Assembly (NCBI GenBank): GCA_037102815.1
Contig: BTPP01000001.1
Location: 2,133,001-2,197,000 of the forward strand
Direction of reading: 5' to 3'
Source of the DNA: Neurospora intermedia
Lineage: Eukaryota; Ascomycota; Sordariomycetes; Sordariales; Sordariaceae
Length of the DNA: 64,000 bases
Shown one piece after another: positions 24,410 to 36,500 of this stretch; the stretch's first letter is position 1, and the number at the start of each line of letters is the position of its first letter. The position numbers and the translations under genes are program-made. Below the pieces are notes generated by a model. It was not told the DNA's origin and searched no databases. It was given only the letters and a program-made list of their open reading frames with translations.

Positions 24410-26018
24410 GGCTTATGGATGGCTATTGGAACCAGGACCAAATCCCAAACAAAACAAAAGTAAAAAGACCAGACCGGCCGCGTGGGAATCGGATGTCGGG
24501 AAACTGTGGGGCACCGGCCGGATGATGATGGTCCACTGCGACGGAGGCTGTGAAATGGTGAAATCTTACAGGTCCTTTGCTTTCGAGGTGTTGTTTTGAT
24601 CTTCTGGATTCTACTTGACGATTGGTTTTGTACGGTGATGGTCGCGTGTCAGAGTAACCTTATCTGTAGGTTTATAATAAGGATTGTCGATCAGGATGTC
24701 TAGGGTTATTTTTATTTTTCTCGTAGGAGAAGCGAACGGCCACGCCGATGTCGAAGATGGAAACTGCGGCGTTGAATGATGGATGGCTCGGTTTCCTCGG
24801 TGAGATGGAATGACAGACAGACAGGAGGAGAAAAAGGTGAAACGAATGGGGGAACGAAGCCAGAGCAGAAATGATGACACTCAATGATGATATGTCTGTC
24901 CTACACTACAGGTATGATGCCAATCGCGTCCCCGTCGCAACCGAAGGCTGGCTGCTCACTGCTCACTGCGACAAAGAGGGCGACGATTCCTTCCTTTCCA
25001 CAACGTCGTCATGCGTTGAGACAGGCAATCGCTTCCTTAGTTCCATCGACGTCATTACTCTCCAGTTTCAGGCCCAATGCGCTCATTGGCTTTTGGAGTC
25101 CACTTGAGTGTGATGCCAAGACGCCACTGCAAGGACCGGACGCTGCGAAGCATTCGGTCGGCAGCTAGTCTCCACCAGACCCACTGTAAATACAACTGAA
25201 TTGTGCTGCCAAGACCCCTGCGCCAGTTGGCCAGAACTTCTTGGACGAAATTGATGACACCCATGGATGTTCTCCATCCAGAACAACACCAAACTCAGCC
25301 CAGGAATACCACGCAAATCAAGGATTTTATTGTATGCGATGCTCAGTAACGGCGTCTCCCAAACCCTTGCAACCCTGCAATACATACACTATTTGTAGGA
25401 GGTATTCTGTCAATCCAGTTGTCGATGGTTTCTTGCGTTTTAGCCGTCCAGCCTTTCGCTTGGGGCAAGGTCAAAACTTGGACTCGGGTGTCATCTATTA
25501 TGTATATCCTGGGCGAGAAGGGGACTTTCCCAGCTCGAGCCCGTGACTTTGCTTGCCCAGCTCTCGAACTTCATCGGGGAATCTCGCCGGACTAAGCTGA
25601 TGTGAGGTCGCGTGACCTGACAAGCCACTGCACTAAAAGTACACATGTTTTGTTGAGGCAATCAAGGCTGATGACCCAGTTCAACTCTCCTCTCTATTTT
25701 TGCCCAGCTTCTATCCATCTTTGCTCAGCTTCTCTCCAGGGGCTGGCTGGATTGCCGCATTACGAGCTTAATATAGTTCCGTGCTCTTACCATTCCTGCC
25801 CTGGATTACCACGACCAGATCAACATTGGAGGAGACTCGGCAGTCAATCGTGTTTCACGAGGGCATCCAAATCTTGACCAACTCGGCTATCACGGGAACA
25901 CTAACGAAAAGCCACTAGGTCAAACTCTGGGCAGCGAGCGAGCCGAGCGATTTCACTCCATTGTGTTTCCACAGGCTAACGGCATTCAAGAGTCCCGAAT
26001 TCCTACATTCCAACGCAC
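24410..26018. other. Intergenic region between eis1 and the glutaminase gene
   Basis: It holds the eis1 promoter (right of 24409) and the 3' UTR of the glutaminase (left of 26019). Short open frames are mutually overlapping and without a recognisable domain. A 5-bp inverted repeat with a 4-nt spacer (AGGTC-GCGT-GACCT) lies near 25605-25618. Nothing else is supported. Confidence 0.45.
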
Positions 26019-28804
26019 TCAAAGATCGCCAACCCACCCCTTCTGTTTAGCCTCTACCATATCAGCCTTTAAAGCTTCATCAACATCAACCGCATTCTTC
26101 CCTGCCGGCTCCTCATCCATAAACCTCAGCGCCTCCACCGCCTTCCCCCCACAAGCCCTTTCAAGCGCCAAGAAAGCAAAATGACCACCAACCACCGGTC
26201 TCGCCATGAAGTAAATGCCCGGATAACCACCGTTGCCTTCGGTCTCATAGAGGTCGGTTAGAGGACGGTCTGTGCATTGCTACTGTTAGTCTAATCTTCC
26301 AATGATGATGATGATAAAATATGATCAACATGGGGGCTGGGGGAATCGAAGAACACAACATACCAGTAACAGTCTCATTAACCCACAACGAAATGGCTTC
26401 CAACATCTCCATCCTCGTCTTCTTCCCCGTCACCGCCGCGGCGAAAAACTCCCAATCGCTCTTGGTGTACAAGTGTCGCGAGTCGAGCGGAAGCCCATAC
26501 TTTTGTAGCACGGCGGAGTACCAGTCGCTTTGCATCTGGTAAACCTTGTCCGGGATGAATGGTTTTTCAGTATCGCCACTGCCTTGATCGTCGTCATCGC
26601 CGCCACCAATGGGTTTCTGGTCTCCAGCTGTACCGAACCATCGGCCGAAGCCCCGCTTTCTTCGTTCGTCTAGGTGCTCCTTCGTTGAGGAAGCCGAAGA
26701 TGAAGAAGAAGAAGAAGAAGAAGAAGAAGAAGAAGAAGAAGAAGAAGAAGAAGAAGAAGAAGAAGAAGAAGAAGGAACATGGAAACACAACAACGAGTCC
26801 GCATAAAGGTTATATATCGTCGTCCAAGATCCATACCACGTATACGCTAACTTGGCATGAGTCTGGTCCCTCGAGATGCCGTACTCCTGCCACTTGTCAA
26901 TATAAGTAGCAGCAATCTTTTCATAGTGCTTAGCTTCGTCTTCGTGGCCAACAATATCCGCGATCTCGCTCATGGCCTTGATGCCAATGATGCCTTTCAA
27001 TGCCAGGTTAGTCTGGTTGGCGAGCCACCCAGCGAAATCATCAGTACAGAGCTGGTTGTGCGGGATCAGCGATTCGCGCACGAGGTAGCCGGTCCATTGC
27101 TTCCAGAGGGAGTAGGAGCGGGCGAGCCATTTTTCTGCGGCTTTGGACCCGGTGGTTTGGAGATTAGTTTTGCGGTCGCGGTGTCCGCGCAGGTCGAAAC
27201 CGTATTTGTCTACGGAGCGTGACCAGTCCTTGGCTGAGGAAATGGCGTTGGCAACGGCATGAGGTGCGGCGGCCTGGACGAAGGCGGGTTCGGTATCGTA
27301 GCGGAAGGCATTGGCGAGAGCCAATCCCATGATAAGCATGTTTCCACACTCCTCGACCGGCATGTATTCGTCGTTGCCATCGCTGTGTCCAGTAGCGTTG
27401 GGGAAATGGGCGCCTAGGTCGTGCATGCTGTAGTCGTTGGGATATTGCCCGCTCAGCTGGTGCTCGAGCAGCGGTTCGAGAAGGTAGCCGAGCCACTTCG
27501 GGTTCGTGTAGAGGAAAAATGGGAAGGCAGGGAAGATGACGTCCACGGTTTGGAAGTTGCCATTTGACGAGATTTCCTTGAGGAAGATGATGGGATCATC
27601 AGGGGTGCCGGAGAACTGGGTGGCACCGAGAACCTGGCGGGCAGAAAGCGCGGCGATATCCTGATAACTCTCTGATCCGGACTCAAAGGCATCACGAGCT
27701 AGCGAGTCAGAGTAGTTTCGAGCTAGCCAAGACGCAGTTTTGAAGTCGTTGTAGTGGTAACGGACCAGCTCGTCGGGCGAGGCGAAGTGCGAAGCCCAGA
27801 ACGGCTTCATGAGAGTCAGACCCCTAGCAGAAGCGAATTGCACCACTGGGTCTTGGATGAGGGCAAAGGTGAACACCGCGCTGTCTTCCGTCTTTGAGCA
27901 GCCCTTCTTCTTGGACTCTCCGGCCAGTTTGAAGGTCTTCGCAAAAGCGAACACGGGCTCTTCTTGCATGATGCGACGGAAGTCCCGGTCAATTTGATTC
28001 CTCAGGTAGCCCTTCTCAGCAAAGTGTTGACGAAGAAGGCCAGAGGTGCCCGCTTCATGTTGAGCATCAGCCGGACCGGAGAAGTGCATGGTTCCCCATT
28101 CAGCGTGGTCGTAATATTCGGTCAGGTGTTGCTCTGTCTGACGCGACCACTTCCACGTCTTGATGGGCGTGGTTTTCTCAGCGCTTTCTTCCGGTACCTT
28201 GGGCTCGTGCAGGTCCCACTTGATCTCGTTCGCCCTGTTCCCGCTGACCCATTCGCCATTGGCGTCGGTGTAAATCGTTACGTTGGAGCATCCCTCGGCA
28301 ATGATGGTAAGATACGCAGCAGGTATCGACTGTCTGAGGGTGGATGACGGAGTGATGGGGGAGAGGAACGAAAGTGTGATTTTCACTGGCTCGTCCAAGG
28401 AAGATCCGTGAAGAAGGTAAGTCAGGTTCGTGGTCGAGGCGTCGAAAGTAGGTCCTAGGTATTCGGGAAAGGTGATACTGTAAAGCTTGTGTCCACGACG
28501 AAGCGAATCATGAGGTCGTCCGATGAGGGGATAGATCTTGCCGGAGTCGGGAATTGATGCCATGACCGAAAAGCCCAGCTTTTCCGGTTTCAAGAGGGAT
28601 CAGCTGCATACCTTGCTCGTCTCCAACCGGACAGATACTTACATGAGATCCGGTCCAGAACATGGGCCAGTCCTCCCATGGTGCTTTGCGAGCACTTCCA
28701 AGCCATGTACTCAGGTACGGGTTGCGAACAAACAACGGCAGGACGTTGGGCGTAAGTGTTGATGCGCTGGCTACGGCGGCCAACACCAAGAAATAGAACT
28801 TCAT
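26019..28804 (-). CDS. gtaA: Secreted glutaminase, GtaA family, with a poly-serine insert
   Basis: Predicted 875 aa in three exons: 28804-28643, 28578-26364 and 26269-26019. The AAAG acceptor at 28579 gives FWTGSHLGFSVMAS, the family's conserved block. Residues 1-15 are a signal peptide (MKFYFLVLAAVASAS). Family landmarks in order are PLFVRNPYLSTWL, RGHKLYSITFPEYLGPTFD, SMHDLGAHFPNATGH, MPVEECGNMLIMGLALA, YTWYGSWTTIYNLYADSLL, KYGLPLDSRHLYTKSDWE and, in exon 3, ARPVVGGHFAFLAL. Members are extracellular or wall-bound fungal glutaminases that hydrolyse L-glutamine to glutamate and ammonia, using the DUF4965/DUF5127/DUF1793-type architecture. Unusually, about 75 low-complexity residues (poly-Ser, then basic and Asp/Gly-rich) separate YNLYADSLL from IPDKVYQMQSDWY, which are nearly contiguous in the family. 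The enzyme may still be active if this is a surface loop. Confidence 0.92.
26702..26773. repeat. (GAA)24 trinucleotide repeat inside the glutaminase coding region
   Basis: Twenty-four uninterrupted GAA units on the plus strand are read on the minus strand as TCT, giving about 27 serines in a row with the flanking codons. The repeat lies in the glutaminase exon 2, so length changes stay in frame. Confidence 0.95.
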
Positions 28805-30424
28805 GTCGGGAGAGCCGTGGTTCTCTCCAAATATCACTGTCTCGTTGTCATATGACTGGTCGTGTAAGTGGCGGTCAAGATGAACAAGATTTGGGAATTA
28901 CGAAGGGCGGCAATCTGTAAACTGTCACGCTTTGGGCCAGCGGAAAGATGAACAATCAAGAGAGGGACAGATAGGTTCAAAGATGCTTTGCAAGGACTAT
29001 ATAGAAAATACTGAAGGATCTGATTCCGTGTTGAGCAAGAGTGAGACAGTGAGGATTGGAAAAGAACAAAAGCAATTCAAATAAGGAACGAGGGAGGGCG
29101 GAGTCTTTTTAAGGTGAACGGATCAGCTGGAAGGTGGACTGAGGCCGAGCCGTTCCTCCTCCAACCGTCCTCCATGTCGCCAATAAACGAGTTGACTTGA
29201 CGACGATCCTGTTAGACGAGGAGGGGGTTGAGGGGGAGACAAGTGAGAGACAGGGGTGATCATCTTATGCCCCTCCCCTTCTCCAATTCCGTCTTGGGGC
29301 TGCCCTATGATACTGTTTAACCTGCACATAACGATCAAGGGTGTTTCTAGTGTTTTGATCGTTATGCCCAGAATATCGTTAATGTAAGGTAGGCTACTTT
29401 GGGCTTCTAGACTAATCAGAAGGCCGTGGATAGCTGAAAGGACCCACTTCTTTCCGTTACGAGTTGTAACGGCCTGTCACTAGACGTCTCAGAACTGAAC
29501 CAAACCCCCCAAGTATAACGATTTTGGTGTAGCTCGCCGTCAAAATCTGATCGAAATCGTAATGCGAAGGTTGATCGTTACTCCCATACAAATCTGTACC
29601 GTTTCCGTGATCTTGAGCGTTATAACCAGAATATCGTTATGTGGCTGATCGTTATATGCAGGTCGAACAGTACGTCTATGACAGGGATTCTCCGCATCGG
29701 TACCAGCGGAGGGTGGAGGCTTTCTGCGTTCCCGTCATGCGGACCCGCTGCGGGACGAGTAGAATGTGGGGAAGGACTCCACACTGCTGTTTTTGAGCAA
29801 CCCTTACAAGTAGGTCGTTTTGTTCAACCTGTCCGTTGCGCCCTTCTCAGCTTGAGAGGTGGAGAATTCATATCGTGCGACCGCAAATGTAGGTACACCG
29901 CATGTGCTTGTGACTGACAGGTGGGTGGCATTGCAGCGAGATCAGTAGTATGTAGGTATATAGCAATGCTTGAGACCGCTGTCGCCAGCATTGCTTGAAG
30001 TGCGTACTATTATCGTACGTATTACAAGTAAACCTCAGCTAGCTTTTTACAAGTACTGGGTAGTGGTAATTGCTCGAATTGGTAGTGTCAATTCTAAACT
30101 GATCTAAACAAAGCCTCAGAGGCTGATCTAGAGATAGCGTGGCCCTTTCCTTCCGTTTCAGCTGACTATCCGAATTGTTAAGGGATGGCAATTAGTTTAC
30201 AATGGATTTCAACCCAACAGAGATGTATCGAGGTGACCATTGTCGTATTCCTGCGCCCGCTCCTCCCCAATGTACATATGTAGCACACAAGAACGAGAGT
30301 TCAGCAAGAAAAAGCGCCAAGCATACCTAAAGATAAAAGACGCCCCACTAGGGTGTGAAAATCGAAGAAACGCAAAGGATGGGGAGAAGGAGCGTGACAA
30401 ACGCAGGCACACAACTGCTGCCAC
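28805..30424. other. Intergenic region with the glutaminase promoter and a MITE-like element
   Basis: 28805 to about 29100 is the upstream region of the glutaminase gene. The MITE-like element occupies 29311-29672. The remainder (29673-30424) is the 3' side of rad7 and holds no supported gene. Confidence 0.5.
29311..29672. mobile_element. MITE-like non-autonomous DNA element, 362 bp
   Basis: Terminal inverted repeats of 27 bp (29311-29337 and 29646-29672) match at 24 of 27 positions, with the core ACCTGCAYATAACGATCA. Inside, a 22-bp motif containing CAGAATATCGTTA is repeated in direct orientation at 29360-29381 and 29618-29639 with two mismatches. The word CTATGA occurs directly before the left end (29305-29310) and 3 nt beyond the right end (29676-29681), which may be a blurred target duplication. 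There is no coding capacity. Transposase family unknown. Confidence 0.65.
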
Positions 30425-32438
30425 TCACTCTTCGTCATCATCAACACCCTCGATGACCATTCCCAGCGCGTTCGGTACTCCCACAAGAATCTTTCCCTTG
30501 GGTACCCTCACACTCTTCACCTTCATGCAGCCAAACACATTCAGCTCATGCAGATTGGGACAGCACTTGAAAATGCTTCCAACAATGAAATCCGTTACCT
30601 CCTCGCAAAAGCTGATTTCCAGGTTTTTCAGCTCAGGATAGACCTTTTTGCCATCCGAAGGGAAAACCTCCTCAAAGGCTTTTGCTGAGATGTGTCTGCA
30701 CCCGTGTACATTTAGGTGTTGGATCTTTCTTCCGGAATGTGCCATCAATGCCTTGAAGCCTCTGTCGCACAAGCCGATGTTGTCCGGGTTTTGGCGCGGG
30801 TTTGCCGAGTCTACCTGTCGGCATTTTTGCAGGTCAACAAACAATAAGCACTTGTTCTCCCAGTTGGTAAAGAGGCGGGCAAAGCCTTCATCCGTCATGA
30901 CTTCGCTGTCGGTTATGCGCAGCTTCTGCAGCGAGCGACAGTGGTTGTGTATAGCGTCCAGGACAGTGTTGTCTAGTTCAATCTCGCGAGTGATAGAAAA
31001 CGTCTCGAGATTAGGACCGATAGAGGAGAGAACGTTGACATATACATCGGAATGGACGTGATTGCGAAGATCGATGCTAAGGTGCTTGAGGTGGTGGAGT
31101 TGGGCGAGGTGGTTGATGCCTTCGCCGGTGATTTTCTGATTGTGGCACGCCTTAAGGCGAACCAAGGACGGACATGAAGAGGGGAGGGCAGCCAGAGCAG
31201 AGTCGCCAAAGTGCTTGTCCGTCCAGTAAACGCGGAGTGATTGTAGGGATTTTCCCTTCTTTTGAAGAAACTCCAGCCATTTCTCTTCGGCAATGAGATT
31301 AGAGCCATGCAGGTAGAGGTCCTCGAGCTCAGTTTTACGAGAGACAAGAAAATCCATGACTTCGTCTTTGAAGTGGATGGCATTCTTGGCTTTCAGCCTT
31401 TTCAGTTTTGGTACGGTCTGAAAGATGCGGATATAATCGTCGGCGGAGAGCTTGGCACCGTCGTAGATACAGACCTCATCGGCCGTTGGCTGCAAAAAAA
31501 GACTGAGGGTTGTAGGGTTGAGAAGTCTATGTTTTGAGAGCTTCCGGGCGATTTTGTCGATGACGGGCTGAGGCAAATCGCCCAGATCTTCAGCCAGATC
31601 AATGTTCTTGGCCAGAGTCTCGATGCAGAGCGTCATCAAGCTTTTGGCTCCAAGTTGAAATGTGCCGTCCAGAATCTTGCTCTGGATCTGTCGGCGTCTC
31701 CCTACCGGACCGGTAGCAGCCCGCTTGGCCGGCTTCTTCTTTGGCGGCGCATCCTTATCCATCTCTTTACCACAGGGGCTGCACAGCAAGCCTCCATCGG
31801 GATGATTGCGTGAGTATGCAGTGACAGTGAACCGCTTCCCGCAGTTGGCGCAATTGTCCATCTGGCCGGGCAAAGGGGCGCGCTCCCGAAGCAAAGTGTC
31901 CAGCAAATCGTCATCTGCGTCATCCTCGCCTGCATTTCGCTTCCGCTTCTGGTAGGTTTTGCTGGCTTTGATCTTATCAATGACCTTTTGGTCCTTCTTT
32001 CGTCGGGATGTCCTGGTTGTCAACGTAACAGAGGTTGTGACTGTAGATGACTCTCCTACTTCGTCTTCCGCAACATGCTGCTGATTTGAGGAGGTACTAG
32101 CCCCATTCTCCTGTTCTGCTGCTCTTCGTCGCGCATCGGCATCAAGACGAATCTGGTTGGCCGAGATATTGTGCGACTAGATTCAAAATGTGAGGATTTT
32201 GACAACACTGGGGTCTCTCCGAGCTGGATCACTTACGGCCAAGAAATCAGTCAGAGCCGATTGACTGCGAAAAGTGTTAGCATTTTCAAGTTTGTTCGCC
32301 CAGAAAAAATTGGAGGAAAATTGTGAAAACGTACGGTCCCCTAATCTGACGACCGGCCCTGTTGTTCTGCTGTCTCGACCTGGTGGGTGACATTAGTGTT
32401 TGGTCGTTTGCTGATCGATCGTCAACAACAACTTACAT
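30425..32438 (-). CDS. rad7: DNA repair protein Rad7 (Rhp7), global-genome NER
   Basis: Predicted 608-aa protein in four coding exons: 32438-32437 (two bases, AT), 32379-32335, 32264-32237 (28 nt) and 32176-30425. Splicing restores MSRQQNNRAGRQIRGPQSAL followed by TDFLASHNISANQIR, the conserved Rad7 N-terminus. A zinc-binding knuckle uses Cys134, Cys137, Cys157 and Cys160 (CANCGKRF ... LLCSPCGKEM). Leucine-rich repeats run from about residue 250 to near the acidic C-terminus (for example LRVYWTDKHFGDSALAALPS and LKNLEISFCEEVTDFIV). In yeast, Rad7 with Rad16 forms NEF4 and, with Cul3/Elc1, a ubiquitin ligase acting on damaged chromatin. The gene is divergent from rad16 (start 33551), with 1.1 kb between the two starts. 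The split start codon is inferred from splice signals and family alignment. A translation start further upstream was not found. Confidence 0.92.
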
Positions 32439-33550
32439 TTTGGCGGGGCCGTGCACCGGCGAAAGTTCCCTGTGATGCTATCTGGGTTATAGCGATGGGG
32501 TGTTGAGAACTGTCAGTCAAGCAGTATGGAAGTGTCTTACAACTCTGGACGAGCGACGAGAACAAATGAAGGTCTCCAGAAGAAGAAACAAAAACAAACG
32601 CAGGAAGGGCGCTGTTGGGGAAAAGTTTCAGGCAAAAGAAAGGTGAAGGGGAAGTACAGCACTCAACGACCGACAGTACGGGAAGTGACGCCCGTGGCGG
32701 GACGTGTTGAGGGGCAAATTCCATTAAAGTTTGCGACAAAGGTGCCTTTTTCAGGCAGTCTGCACCGTGCCAAGGGAGGAACTGCCCTGTACGAGCTGCT
32801 TCTGCCTGAGAATGGAACCCCCTCGACCAATCAAGTCATTGGAAGGTCATGTGCCCTCGCGTTAAGACGACGCGCGCTTTCCTTGTCCACAGTGGGGGAG
32901 CCACGGATCATGTCTCTTGCTTTGTAACACAAAGTGGAAGCTGCGTCGCCCACTCGGGAAAGCTGAAAAAGCCTTCGAATTTGCCGGTGAATGAAAGGAG
33001 CAGTGGCGATTCGCCTCGACTTCTGTTGACGTGCCGGGAAATTTCAGTTCTCCTCGCTGCATCTCGCTGCATTTCCATTTCATCCTTCCTGTCCGTCCTC
33101 TGTGAATCACCGAGTGTGGCTGCCTCCTCTCGGACCACACTTCACTTGTTAGAAGGTGCCCATTTCGACTTCATTCGGGACACATTCGCTTCGAAATCTG
33201 GGAGCGCAAGGCGTTACGTTTTCGTTCTTTCTCTTCTCACCTGAGAATTTCACCGCTCGTTTATTGGTGGTCTGATTGTCTGTTTTTTTTTTTTTTTTTT
33301 TTTTCCCAAGACCTGTTGCCTGTCTATCACTTCGTCGATCAGGCATAATCTCGTACCTTCTCAGGACGTTCCCCGCAGTTCGGTACCTTTGCCTTTATTT
33401 GTCCATCCAATACTGGTCGAATTTAGGACCCTCCTCTTTGTCAAAAAACCACACTTCAGAAGCACCTGGTCAACCCCGTTTCGGTGTTACCCTGTCCATT
33501 TCAACTTGAGACTTCTCGTTCAATAGGTCGAGCTGGTTTTACCACAGAAG
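32439..33550. promoter_or_regulatory. Shared divergent promoter region of rad7 and rad16
   Basis: The 1112 bp between the two start codons contain no supported gene and must hold both promoters and 5' leaders. A T run of 22 lies at about 33282-33303, nearer rad16. The C/T-rich plus strand from 33050 onward looks like a fungal transcription-start zone for rad16. No specific damage-response operator is claimed. Confidence 0.6.
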
Positions 33551-36500
33551 ATGGTTAGAACCAGAAGATCCGCGGCTGCGACCGACGAGGTTGTTGGTAG
33601 GTCTTTCAATGAAGCTCTTCCGGTTGGAACTGGAGATAGACCGGCACATGGTTTGAATGTGATTACAGACTGACATCAATATTCCAGTAGCAGCATCCAT
33701 CGCGGAAATCAAGAAACCTCGTGGTCGGCCTCGCAAATCGGCCACCCCAGCCGTTAGTGCCACGGCGTCTTCCGTACCGACCCCGGCGACATATACATCT
33801 GGTAGTGAGTATGCTACGCCGCTTACCAGTCATGCTGCGACCCCGACGCCGTCTCTACTCAAGGAGAACCTACGGTCCACCAGGTCGACTCAGTCCGCGC
33901 CTAAGATTGAGGTTGCTATACCTGTTCTCAAGGCTTCACATAACATGCAAACAACGCTTCGCAGTAGTACCTCTGCTACAGCTAGCAAGCGGAAGAGAAA
34001 CATGGTGGCAGACAGCCAGGAAGATGACTCAGATGATGGTCACGATGCAAAACTTGCGCGGATGCTTCAGGACGAGGAAGACGCAAAGGTAGCATCATCA
34101 TCCAAAACACCCTCTTTCGGAGTTGATGATTTGGGCAGTACCCCGCGTAGCACGCGGTCTTCTCATCGGGGGAACATCAATGTCTCGAACAGCAAGGCCA
34201 AGAAGGAGGTCATTGCGGACAGCGAGGATGATGGTTTTGACGATTCCCCTGATGCTACACTTGCCCGGAAACTTCAGGCTGAGGAATACGGAGAGGAAGA
34301 TTCCGAAGAGGAAGCGGCTACATCCAATGTTAGGGCACTTGGACTTCGTCGCAGTTCGAGAAGGCTCAACTCGTCTCCAGTCCGGGCGTCATCCAAAGCC
34401 ACTGGCAAATCTACCGCCGTTGCAAAAGGAAAACAGTCTGCACCTACACGGAACTCCACTAGGCGTGGTGCTGCACAGTCTTCGACTCAAGTTCTTGGCT
34501 TTAGGACAGCTAAAGACTTGATTGCCGATTCCCAGGATGACGACGATGATTTTGATTCTCTGTCGGCTTTTGAATCTGATGAGAACGATAGCGATGCCAG
34601 CGCCCAGGGAGGTCGCCCTTCCGCGGCCCAGAAGGGTAAAGGAAAGGCGATCGCGCCCCCGCCAGAGTCGGAGGACGAGAACTATTTTAGCGACAGTCTT
34701 GCCCGTTTCGTCAGCAAGCTCTCTCGTAAGGGTCGCCCTTCAGCTGCCCAGAAGGGAAAAGGAAAGGCAATCGCGCCCCCGCCAGAGTCGGAGGACGAGA
34801 ACGATAGCGACGATTCTCTCCTATCGCTTCCAGACGAGGCAGACGAAATGTCGGTTCTAGGTACTGGCAGTTACGTGTCTATTGACGAAGACCCTGATTT
34901 TCTTTTGCCCCCCAACACGCAGGCTTCGGTTAACGGTAGCGACGACGACGAAGACGCCACTTTGGGTGCCCATATTGCTGAAGCGGGAGAGGGTCTTGAC
35001 CGTATCAGGGCACAAATGAACAACCGGCGTGCGTACCGATCGTACCGGAGCAACAGGCGCGTTAAGAAAGACCGACTCCGTCTCGAGAAGCAACACCCCG
35101 AACTCACGACGATGTGGAAAGACCTGGAGAACATGCCCGTTTTGAAGGCTGGTAGGGCTGAACAGCCAAAGTCCATTTCACGACAGCTGAAGCCTTTCCA
35201 GCTTGAAGGGTTGGCCTGGATGACAGCAATGGAAAAGACAGAGTGGAAGGGAGGACTTCTCGGCGACGAGATGGGCCTGGTACGTCATGGATTCCTCCTT
35301 GATTTCAGTTTAGTTTCTGTGTGCTAATTGCTTCTTGTCACATCATAGGGCAAAACGATTCAGGCAGTGTCCCTGATCATGTCAGATTATCCCGCTAAGA
35401 AGCCTTCACTCGTTCTCGTGCCTCCTGTGGCCTTGATGCAGTGGATGACGGAGATTGAGTCATACACTGACGGTACACTGAAGACACTGGTCGTTCACGG
35501 TACCAACTCCAAGTCCAAGAACCTCACTGTTAAAAACATCAAGAGCTATGATGTAATTATCATGTCTTACAACAGTTTGGAGTCCATGTACCGGAAACAG
35601 GAGAAAGGCTTCAAGCGTAAGGAGGGGCTCTACAAGGAGAAATCCGTCGTCCACCAGACCGAGTGGCATAGAGTTATTTTGGACGAAGCACATAGGTGAG
35701 TCCTGAATCATCGAATACTGACTATCGAATAACGGCTTACACATCATACCATAGCATCAAGAGCCGAACGACGATGACGGCCAAGGCATGCTTCGCTCTC
35801 AAGGTTACATATCGCTGGTGCCTCAGCGGTACACCGTTGCAAAACCGCATCGGCGAGTTCTTCTCTCTGATCCGCTTCCTCAATATCCGGCCGTTCGCAT
35901 GCTATCTGTGCAGGGGATGCCCTTGCAAAACCCTTGAATGGGGAATGGATGATGACAACAGGTGCAAGCACTGCAACCACAGCGCCATGCAACACGTCTC
36001 AGTGTTCAACCAAGAGCTCCTCAACCCCATTCAGAAATTCGGAAACCGAGGTGAGGGTGCTTTGGCCTTTAAGAAGCTACGGATCCTCACGGACCGCATC
36101 ATGTTGCGGAGGCTGAAGAAGGACCACACCAACGCAATGGAACTTCCAGTCAAAGAGATCAACGTTGAGCGTCAGTTCTTCGGCGAGGTAGAGAACGATT
36201 TTGCAAACAGCATTATGACCAGCGGCCAGCGGAAGTTCGACACATATGTGGCCACTGGTGTACTTTTGAACAACTACGCCAACATTTTTGGACTCATTAT
36301 GCAGATGCGACAGGTTGCCGACCATCCGGATCTGATTCTGAAGAAGAATGGCGAAGGTGGTCAAAACGTGCTCGTGTGCTGTATCTGCGACGAGCCTGCC
36401 GAAGATGCCATTCGCTCCCGTTGCAAGCACGACTTCTGCCGTGTTTGTGTCAAGACGTATGTGCATTCGGCTACGGACCCGAACTGCCCTTCTTGCCACA

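Noticed and set aside
26559-26909. Plus-strand frames with poly-Lys or poly-Glu over the GAA repeat
   Set aside because: They are by-products of the (GAA)24 repeat inside the glutaminase gene on the other strand.
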